Both the position numbers and the translations under genes were made by a program. A DNA stretch of 64,000 bases, from assembly GCA_032622095.1 (NCBI GenBank), contig CP136062.1, positions 195,555,887 to 195,619,886 on the forward strand. Reading direction: 5' to 3'. The notes beneath the pieces are model-generated. The model did no database searches, was not told where the DNA came from, and saw only the letters and a program-made list of their open reading frames with translations. This DNA comes from Siphonodentalium dalli (taxonomy: Eukaryota > Mollusca > Scaphopoda > Gadilida > Siphonodentaliidae). Below, piece by piece: positions 55,632 through 64,000 of this stretch. The number at the start of each line of letters is the position of its first letter. Positions within the stretch are counted from its first letter, which is position 1.

Positions 55632-58463
55632 AAGACAGTCAAAGACTGTGGGGTCGCTCACCAGACTGCAAAGACTGATGAGACTGGGACTCTGGAGACC
55701 ACAATAGTCAGAACTTTTCATAAGCACTTTGAAAAAAGTAGATCTAAACACGATATGTGGCTAGAGAGGCTTCAGTAGTGTACAGTGGGTAATTTCAAGG
55801 TGAATATCCACCATGAAATTGCCCACTGTTCACTACTGATCACCCCCCTCCTCCAGCTCAACAAGTCCCCTCCCGACCGGGCTCCAGACTCCCAAGTCTT
55901 GGGTTGGAATTTCACAACCGACATCTCAAACTTTCTCAATTTTTGGAAATTTCCAATCTCACACGCACCTTTTTATAAAACCATTTAGACATGTTTGAAG
56001 CCCATTTATCCATGGACCCAAAACACCATACATGTATGTCAGATTAATCAGTTAGGTAGTTCCAAGGGAGATGTTTTAATGAATTTGGTATTTCAATGAT
56101 TTTTTAAACACAAAATTGTTAACTCCCCATAGCCCCCGTCATTTCTTAACAGGTTGACCTGATGTTAACAAATCTGAATATCAGTCACTAAAGGATCATC
56201 CATACTATATGTAAGCTAAATAGTCCAACCTCTCTTGAGAAGACAATTTAAGAATGACTATAGAGACATACAGTTATGTCCCTGGTCCCACCCTATTTAA
56301 CCTGGTGACCACATCTGAATAAATTTCAATACCAGACACCAAAGAACCCTTCATACTAAATATCAGCAAAATAGACCTGTTAACATTTGTGGCGATTTCG
56401 GTCGAACAGTTTAACCCGAAGTAGGAAAATGTGGACTGTTACTGGTTGAAAAATCAAATCTACAGCCTCATTGCCTCCACCCAGGCAGCTTAGAAATCAA
56501 TAGGAATCTATATATTATTATACCAGTATCAAACAGCATACATACAGGTAGGGTGGGTGGTTGAGAGTTAAATCTCTTATCTCTGCCCTTATTTGAACAA
56601 ATGTGAATCCCCATCTATGAGATCTATTCATCTAGAAATTTCAAACGGTAGATTTTAAGAGTTGAAGAAAACTGATTTTCCTCAAAACTTTCCTAAAAAT
56701 GACCTCACGTGTACAAATCTGAACCCCACTCACCAAAGGACCCTCCATACCAAAAGCTAAATAGGCCTGATGGTTTCTGAAGAATTACTACGGAGGGAAA
56801 GAGTTATGGCCCTGGCTTCTCACCTATATGACCTGTACTCATTTGAACAAATCTGAATGTGAGTCAAAATATATAAACCATTTCGGTCTTTAATATGTAT
56901 GTGGAGAAGAACAAAATTGATGGACGGATGGAAACATCCCAACAGAGGGATGGACGGGAGGACATACTGACAGACAAATTCAATCCAATATACCCCCCCC
57001 CCAAGTTTTATTAGCAAATCAGGGTATAATGAGTACAACTGGATAGGTGGTGGTTAAGAATATAATAGTGGAACAGCCAAGCCTGAATATAGTGTCTGAC
57101 TTTTGCAGAATGAGGTCACTAAAGGGTGAATTTAGTGCTGCAATCCTGTAAGGTGGGCTAGCATCACCAAATTCACCCTCTGTGGACCTCATTATGCTTA
57201 GGCCTCAACTGCCATTGGAGACATAGGAACAGATTGAAGTTGTCCAGTTAATTGTTGATGTGCACCCATTGGGCACTTCAATTATCAATTTTATCTTCTG
57301 ACAGCAAATTAGGGAATATAGAAACTGAACAGAAGGGAAAAAGTAAGTAGAAATGTCAATTTAAGACCTGTATACTTCCCTGAAGATGAGGCCTAAGCAG
57401 AATGAGGTCCCTGGAGAGTGTATTTGGTGATGCTAGCCTACTGTGCAGAGTAGCATCACTAAATTCACCCTCTGGGGACCTCATTCTGCAAATGTCAGAC
57501 ATACAGCATTTTGTTTTGATATGATATGTTAATGATACACACAGAGCATGACTGTTTACACCTAGCTGTCAGCCAGCTAGATAACATCTGAATTGATGAC
57601 TGTTATTAACTCTTTCTGTCTGGGGCTAATACCATACTTTATGGATGTTACAAGGTGTCAGTTTTTCTAATTAATTTTTTCTTGACTGCAGTGGGTGCAG
57701 GGCGGCGCAGATTGGGGGGGGGGGGGTGGTAGTGGGGACACGGGTGTAGAGGGGTGAGGAGGGAAAGGGGTGGAATGGGGTGTTTTGTGTCTAAAAAAAT
57801 ACAAAAAATCAGGGGTTAAAATGAAAAAAAAAAATTTGTATTGGTTCATTTTGAATTGTGATTTGTTTTTTGAATTGAGCAAGGATTTAAATTTAACAAT
57901 ATTTTTTTTTTTTTTTTTTTATTTTTTTTTTAAAGTTATGTTCCTGAAACGGCCCCTATTTGACACACTGACCCCTTTTGAACAAATCTGAACCCCAGTC
58001 ACACAAGGACCCACCATACAAAATATTAGCTAAATCGGCCTGATGATTCTGGAGAAGAAGTCATTCTAATAATTACTAGGGAGAATAGAGTTATGTCCCT
58101 GATTCTGCCCCTATTTGACCCAGTGACCCCATTTGAACAAATCTGACCCCCAGTCACTCAAGGACCTTCCATACCAAATATAAGCTAAATAGGCCTGATT
58201 GTTCTTGAAAAGAAGTTGTTTTAAGAATTACTATGGCGGGAAAGAGTTATGGCCCTAGCTTCGCAACTATTTGACTCAGTGACCTTATTTTAACAAATCT
58301 GAGTCTGAGTCAAGCAGGGAACATCCACACCAAATATGAACTCATTTGGCCTTATGATACTGGAGAAGAAGATGATTGTTGACGGACGGACGGACGGACG
58401 GACGACGGACGAGGAGTGATGACTATAGCTCCACCGGAGACTTCGTCTCAGGTGAGCTAAAAA
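55632..58463. mobile_element. R1 repeat copy 3
   Basis: It starts CAAGACAGTCAAAGACTGTG and ends with the hairpin AGCTCCACCGGAGACTTCGT followed by CTCAGGTGAGCTAAAA. Same order of parts as copy 2, including the damaged M3 MITE at 57,078-57,505, a G run at 57,714-57,727 and a GGAC array at 58,383-58,410. It is inserted in the ORF1-like sequence. Confidence 0.75.
57078..57505. mobile_element. hAT-type MITE M3 in R1 copy 3, right end lost
   Basis: Left flank GGAACAGC and start CAAGCCTGAATATAGTGT; the last ~20 bp of the right TIR are missing, as in copy 2. Confidence 0.65.
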
Positions 58464-58720
58464 CAGACAGAACAAGCGTTAGCGGCAGCATCATCATCAT
58501 CAACAACAACAACAACAACAGCACCAACCGATAGAAAAAAGAAGGAACGGAAAAAGAAAAAAATCCATGTCTAGATCATTGTTCATCCCTCATTGTTATG
58601 TGTACATGTATGTCTCACCATATCATAACCCCCAATATCATTTCAAAGTGGGTTGTAGGGGAGGTGTCCCGCCCCTCCCAAATCCTCCCGGGTTGAATCC
58701 CAAATTCCCAATAAACAAAC
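58464..58720 (+). pseudogene. 3' part of the ORF1-like retroelement
   Basis: An ATC/AAC trinucleotide run (58,488-58,521) codes for His/Gln or Ile/Asn repeats, then a Lys/Arg-rich run. The end CCCAATAAACAAACACT has a polyadenylation-like AATAAA. It appears to be the continuation of 55,030-55,631. Confidence 0.4.
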
Positions 58721-58927
58721 ACTAAAATTTGGGCATTCGATGAGTGTTCTTGGTTAATTTGATGTCAGTAAAGTCGGTACTGTGACTAAATAGGGTTATT
58801 ATAGTACTGAATTATACTGGTGACCATTGAGCAATGACTGTAATCTCAAGAAAACATGCATCATGTTCTGAGTAATTAGCCAGGTTGTGTAAATCACCTA
58901 TATTTATGAGTGAGATTAGATTTCACC

Positions 58928-58995
58928 AGCTTGGTCCAGTCGGTGGAGTGCTCAGTGCAATAAGCCGCTGACGAAGTTGGTTCTAGCCCCTACAA
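58928..58995 (+). ncRNA. Possible tRNA-derived SINE head
   Basis: TTGGTCCAGTCGGTGGAGTG resembles a tRNA A box, and GTTGGTTCTAGCCCC resembles a B box, about 35 bp apart. No cloverleaf with a full acceptor stem is evident, so a functional tRNA is unlikely. No SINE body or A-rich tail was recognised. Confidence 0.35.
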
Positions 58996-59799
58996 ACGCG
59001 GATTCGTGATCCATGCCAAGGGCGGGTAATCAGATTTGTGTATATGGGCAAATTTGTCAGTTGCTTTCTACATGCAGTGGCATTATTTCCATGTGAAATT
59101 TACTCTCTGCATGGTCATTATTCCACCCATAATACTGAGAACGTCGTGATATATGGCGCACATATATTATAAATGTATTGGATATAGACAACGTGGCTGA
59201 ACGGATATATATATATATACGCTTGACTACCAAAAGATAACAAATCGGGGTTCACGATGAGATGGCTATTGGCATACAATCGCGACCACGGCATATTTAA
59301 TCTGAAGGGTAATAACTCTATAGAGAATGTACATTTACGAAATATGGCCTGTATGGCCGCAAGTCGCCCTGAAATGACGTCAGGGAGAAGTGGATGTCTC
59401 CCTAAAAAAAAAAAACTCCCTGAAGAATTGGTGACTGGATGATCTACTGCTCAGCATAACACTTCCAGTTTATCCTCACCCATGTGTGACCCATGTAGAA
59501 AATCTATTGTGGACAATAATAACAGCTAAAACAATCAGTTCTAATCAATAGTTACTAGCGACAAATAGTCGCACTAAAGCTCCACTTCTCCCTGGTAAGC
59601 CCCCCACTTCTCCTTATTTTTCCAAGAGGGAGAAGTCACTTCTCCCTATATTTTGACCCTAAGCTGGTCCCTGATTTGTATGAGAAATTGCAACACCACA
59701 ATAGATCAACTGTGATGAAATATAAGTCAAATTCTTCTATAGGGTGGGTGGGTGGTTGGGCTTGGGGGAGGTTTGGGTTACGCTCTTTAAAACACTTCT

Positions 59800-59990
59800 T
59801 CAAATATTTCCGTTATTTCGTCAAAAACACTTCTTAAAATATCTCCGTTATTTAGTTAATAAAAATAATTTCCTATTTCTATATTTCGTTCTATTTCGCC
59901 ATTTCGCTGCATTTTTTATTCCGCTATTTCGCTGTATTTTCCTATTTCACTTTTTCGTTGTATTTCATATTTCGATAATTCACTATATTT
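59800..59990. repeat. TATTTCG-rich simple-sequence tract
   Basis: About twelve variants of TATTTCGCT/TATTTCGTT interleaved with T-rich spacers. It is irregular, so a decayed short tandem array. The frame through it is Phe/Leu-rich by composition. Confidence 0.6.
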
Positions 59991-60185
59991 GACATATTAT
60001 GGGATATGGAATTATATGATACCCTACATTCTGATATTCAATCAAACATCACGTGCCACCCGTGCCACTAGCCATCCAATCGTGAACCCCGATTACATAT
60101 TGTTTGCTATAAAATCCTTGGCGTATTGGCTGATATACATGTATATATATGTATATATATATATATATATATATAAATATATATA

Positions 60186-62228
60186 GTCTGGTCGATAAAA
60201 GGTTTGACCTAGAATAAATTTGGACTAAGTTGATATTTATTCCAATTTGAAGAGGAATATATCCACTACAACATATCCAAAATCGACTAAAATCCGCTTT
60301 GAGCAAACTTCTTTTACAGAGATTTTTAAAAATGCCCATTTTCGATCTTGTGAAGTACGTTTTTCTACAATATCCTTCATCGGCGACACCAGAACTCATT
60401 AATCTTCAATCCGATATACCAGTTTGTGTGAAATTAGAGTATAGAGGGCGAATAGAGTGACAAGGACAGAAAATAATGCATTCGCGGCGATGAAATGGCT
60501 GCCAAAATGGCCGCAACTCCAATCCATGCTACGACGAAAGCAACATATTGGATAACCACCTATAAGCAAAAATACACATTGGTAATTTACAAGCATGTTG
60601 TTATATATCTTTAAAGGTACACATATAATTAAAACAGATCTAACTGAATGATTTATCGATCACTGCTACGCACGTTAACCCAATGATTTATGTTTGGGTT
60701 TTCTGCTTAGAATGCATCCAAACAGTCGGGCCAAAAACAGTTATTTCGGGCATGCAACACACGAACTAATATTTCGTCACACAGTGCATGGTAGTTTCAT
60801 TTGGAATGATGATTAATTATTGAATGTAATGCAGAAACTGAAGTCCACACCCTTGCTGTGTAAATACTAGTTATATTTCCGGAATGTTCAACACTCTCCA
60901 TGATAATAAACCATACACGTATGTCGTAATGCTGATTATACTGTAAAGAAACACTCATCTCTTCAACAGAATAGTACCCTATCTCACTAGATCGAAGAGA
61001 CTGTACATCGTACATTTTATTTAATACGAATTTTCATACTGCTTCCAAACCGGTTTCATAGTAGACAATTTTGTTCAAATTACTTCAATCGGCACTTTAC
61101 AATGGGAATATGTACCACGCAATGCACAATATTAGTTTTCAGTATCTTGTTATTTGAAATTATATTACCTTTGCCACCCACCTACTTGCGCTAAATATCA
61201 GGTCATCAGCGTTTAAAGTTATTAGTTCTGCGTTTACCATTCACTCAATGTTGCTATTTATGGTTTTGTATGCAGCAGATATGTGTTACATTAGGGAGAA
61301 TGGGTAAACGCGGCGATGCGGTTGCAGAAAAGGTAGTACGTTTCGCGTATATGTGGCCTTAGTGCATTTAAGCACATATAATTTCCAGGTATAAATACAG
61401 TCTCTGCCACAGAGTATGTAGGCAAATTTGGTTATGTTGAGAATTTATTGAAGATAGTTTATTGTACTCCTTTGTATTTTGATAAATTGCGTTCATGGTA
61501 TACCACCATGTATTTGTGTGATAAAAGCGAAATATTCATGTTTAATCACTTGACCGGGGGCAACTATGACTACTATTTTAAGACACGGACAATAGGATCT
61601 ACACATTTTGCCTAGTACCATATGAATAGCTCTCAAACTGTTCTATAGTAGTGAATTTTGACATATTTGGCATTGTAGATTTAAAAATCAATGATTATCG
61701 GTCACATTCGTGAGAGTGTTTTCATTACATACATTTCTGCTTCTAGAAAAGGTCACATAGTCAATACATCCCTATTAGATCACATTTAACTGTTTAATTA
61801 CACATATATTACGCGATTCAAGATAAACAGTACAGATAAAACTGCGTTATTCTTCTGTTTCTTGGCGCCCAAAAAGTCCATATTTAATTGTTGTATGAGA
61901 CCTGGCTTTCATATGATTTTGTCCATTTTGGCGGCCATATTGGGACAGGCATTCTACCGATATGGCTTACAACTAAGCATTGTTTGTGTGTATTTTATTT
62001 TATTACTAATTTGGTATTAGTTGGCGCCCCTACCACCGAAATTCAGAATTTTTTCGATACCAACTGCCATCATGGACGCCATCTTGGATTACAGAAAATG
62101 CTCATAGCGGATTTTAGCCGATTTTGGATATGTTATAGAGGATACATTCCTCTTCAAAATGGAATAGAAACCAACTTAGTCCAAATTTATTCTAGGTTGA
62201 CCCTAAAATTTTAGTTTATCGACCAGAC
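60186..62228. mobile_element. 2-kb terminal-inverted-repeat element
   Basis: TA flanks at 60,184-60,185 and 62,229-62,230. The ends GTCTGGTCGATAAA and TTTATCGACCAGAC are exact inverted copies. The arms continue imperfectly for ~125 bp, e.g. GAATAAATTTGGACTAAGTT against AACTTAGTCCAAATTTATTC. No transposase ORF. The order suggests a Tc1/mariner-related non-autonomous element, uncertain. An (AT)n tract abuts the left end. Confidence 0.6.
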
Positions 62229-64000
62229 TAATAATAGCCTCTCAACGTCCGCATCGGAGTTGGCTATTTATAACTGATTGCGGGATGCAACCAAAGAGGT
62301 GACACGGTCGACTACGTGCATTAGGCCACCACATAAGTTGCCCATGCAGCAATGGTGAAGCTGGTTCAAACATCAATGAATTTGATTGTATTGATGTTTC
62401 ATGCAGAGAGGGTATACCTGGAGTCATGATTTTTTAGGTTCAACAGTTGCTTGTCGGCACCAGCCAGTCGGTATATGTTGCTCCTAAACAGATAAAAAAG
62501 TACACTTTTAATGTAGTTATCCAAATTTTAAAAAGTCGTTGTATCAGGTAGCTCATAGATGAAGTTGCACTCACACGCTTTGCTTCCGCGTGAAGAAGAT
62601 CGTTTAACGAATCGATCTATTAACATCAGGATGGCTTACCCTACTATATTATGGTGGACTAGAACACCACAATGCACATGATCATGTAATATATGCATGC
62701 ACTTGATTGCACCATGTTGATTAGAATAAAAAGCACAGGTCTACTTGTATCTGCATAATTCCCAACTTCCCAAATAGTGTGTGGGCCATTCATACACGCC
62801 ACGCACACTGTTTTATATACTGTGTGATGCTATATTCAACATCATTATATATACTGGAGTCTGGGGCACACTGATACACATCGTTCTATGACATATACAT
62901 ATTCTCTCCCAAGAAGGAGGCAATAAAGTGCTCACAAAAGCTCCATATATTACATAGCTTATATATAGAGCCAATACCTACATGTACACAAACGTTGTGT
63001 GTTGAAATCTGCCAACATTATTAGCATTGTCTGCAGAATAACCGGGATAAAGTTAATAAATGTCAGCTACATACAATCCAGCTGAAACTGCCACTGTTTC
63101 ATTGATCAGAGTGTAACCGCAATCGGCAAACCTCGGTGATTTCCGTAGCAACGATAATCCGAGAAGTTGCGATTGAGTGTAACCGGACACCAATATTAAT
63201 GCAGAAGCACTGATAATCACCAATGTGACCAATTACGTTGATCGTGAAGACGTTCAACGGCCTTCCATAGTTTTGTCGTCTCCGCATCGCATGCTGCTCT
63301 TGTAACCACATGCCCTGGGTATAAATACCAGATATACCAATATATACTATAACAGTGACAACACCCCCGTGTACGTGGTATCACCAAACCCGAGGGTATC
63401 GCCAAACCCGAGAAAATGGGAAAGTCATTTTCACGTATATGATATGGGGATATGTTGGTTTCTTTTCGTAAAACAGACAACGAACAACGTCAAAAGAAAG
63501 GGAATTTCATGGCCAATAAGATACACTGAAATATATTGTGACTGATTTGAATGATATTTAGAATCTATGAGCAATATGATAGATGGTGTTTTTTTTCCCC
63601 AAAATCGGACTTGTGAACCTTATCACTGGTATAGTAATATATTGGTATATCTGCTATTTTTCCCCAGGGGCCTGTGCTTGTAACGTCAACTGAATCATCT
63701 ATGGCAGGATACATCAACAGATAATTACATATAATATTTATACGGGGTTTATACAAGTAAAACTACCGATTTGAAATTGCTATCAACCCTAGTTGTACTA
63801 CATATTTAGTACCCTTACTGGCTATATTGGTCCAACTTTGCCCATCGATTTGATACCGGCGAGGTACATGGGCTGAATGACTATAAGTATACCACATAAT
63901 TATGTCACTTAATCATTACAATAGCAATATAAGGGAGTCACTCTAATCCATTGTTTTGGCAGAATTCGACGATCGAGTGCACCCTTATAACCTTGAGTTT
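62229..64000. other. Right-hand segment with no supported gene
   Basis: AT-rich, with short frames only. Minus-strand frames near 63,080-63,320 contain a hydrophobic stretch (LVTLVIISASALILVSG) and a possible acceptor before it, but no consistent exon could be built. Confidence 0.5.

Noticed and set aside
57667..57991. Pro-rich and Phe-rich ORFs
   Set aside because: Produced by G-runs and T-runs of R1; damaged differently in copy 2.
58928..58995. Functional tRNA gene
   Set aside because: Boxes are imperfect and no acceptor stem pairs; kept only as a SINE-head candidate.
60399..60596. Hydrophobic minus-strand exon candidate after TTTTTGCTTATAG
   Set aside because: It lies inside the TIR element 60,186-62,228 and no partner exon joins it in phase.
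63080..63320. Possible membrane-protein exon (KLWKAVERLHDQRNW, then LVIISASALILVSG)
   Set aside because: The two pieces are in different frames without a splice site between them. It may be a frameshifted relic, but support is too thin.

Overview
The window is eukaryotic, repeat-dense intronic and intergenic DNA. It most likely comes from a lophotrochozoan, probably a bivalve mollusc. The grounds are long introns with GT/AG borders, many MITE-like elements, DIRS-type tyrosine-recombinase retrotransposons, and several families built like the bivalve 'pearl'/Helentron-derived repeats (tandem units of about 165-175 bp, a GGAC/GGAT microsatellite, a 3' terminal hairpin). The species cannot be named from sequence alone.

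One host gene accounts for essentially all convincing host coding sequence. On the minus strand, eleven exons (53,590 down to 1,130) join without a phase conflict into the first 1,314 codons of a PARP14-like protein. It has an acidic, disordered N-terminus, seven RRM-like units, a KH-like middle region, and the first ~40 residues of a macro (ADP-ribose-binding) domain at the last exon. The gene runs off the left edge, so the remaining macro domain(s) and any ART/PARP catalytic domain are not in view. Every intron between coding exons is phase 1 except two of phase 0 (after exon 1 and between exons 5 and 6). Most RRM units are cut at the same place, so the exons look like interchangeable modules.

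The introns are a layered graveyard of transposons. Intron 3 (25,995-46,527) holds a chimaeric DIRS-like block (34,572-42,475) that splits an older repeat (R2). It also holds a TA-flanked pogo/Tigger-type insertion inside the RNase H of that block, a non-coding DIRS-like relative (42,584-46,113), and a 3.3-kb repeat (R1) with a partial tandem copy. R1 recurs at 11,985-14,150 and 55,632-58,463, the last inside a retroelement ORF1-like sequence. Short elements with TTAA borders (piggyBac-type MITEs), 8-bp target duplications (hAT-type) and TA borders (pogo-type) are scattered throughout, several only 16-50 bp from splice sites of the PARP14-like gene. A ~70-bp near-perfect palindrome recurs about nine times, usually as pairs bracketing AT-rich or inverted-repeat DNA.

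From 53,600 to 64,000 I see no supported host gene. This part holds the ORF1-like/R1 composite, a possible tRNA-derived SINE head, a TATTTCG-rich simple-sequence tract and a 2-kb terminal-inverted-repeat element (60,186-62,228). No rRNA, tRNA gene, CRISPR array or bacterial feature was found.
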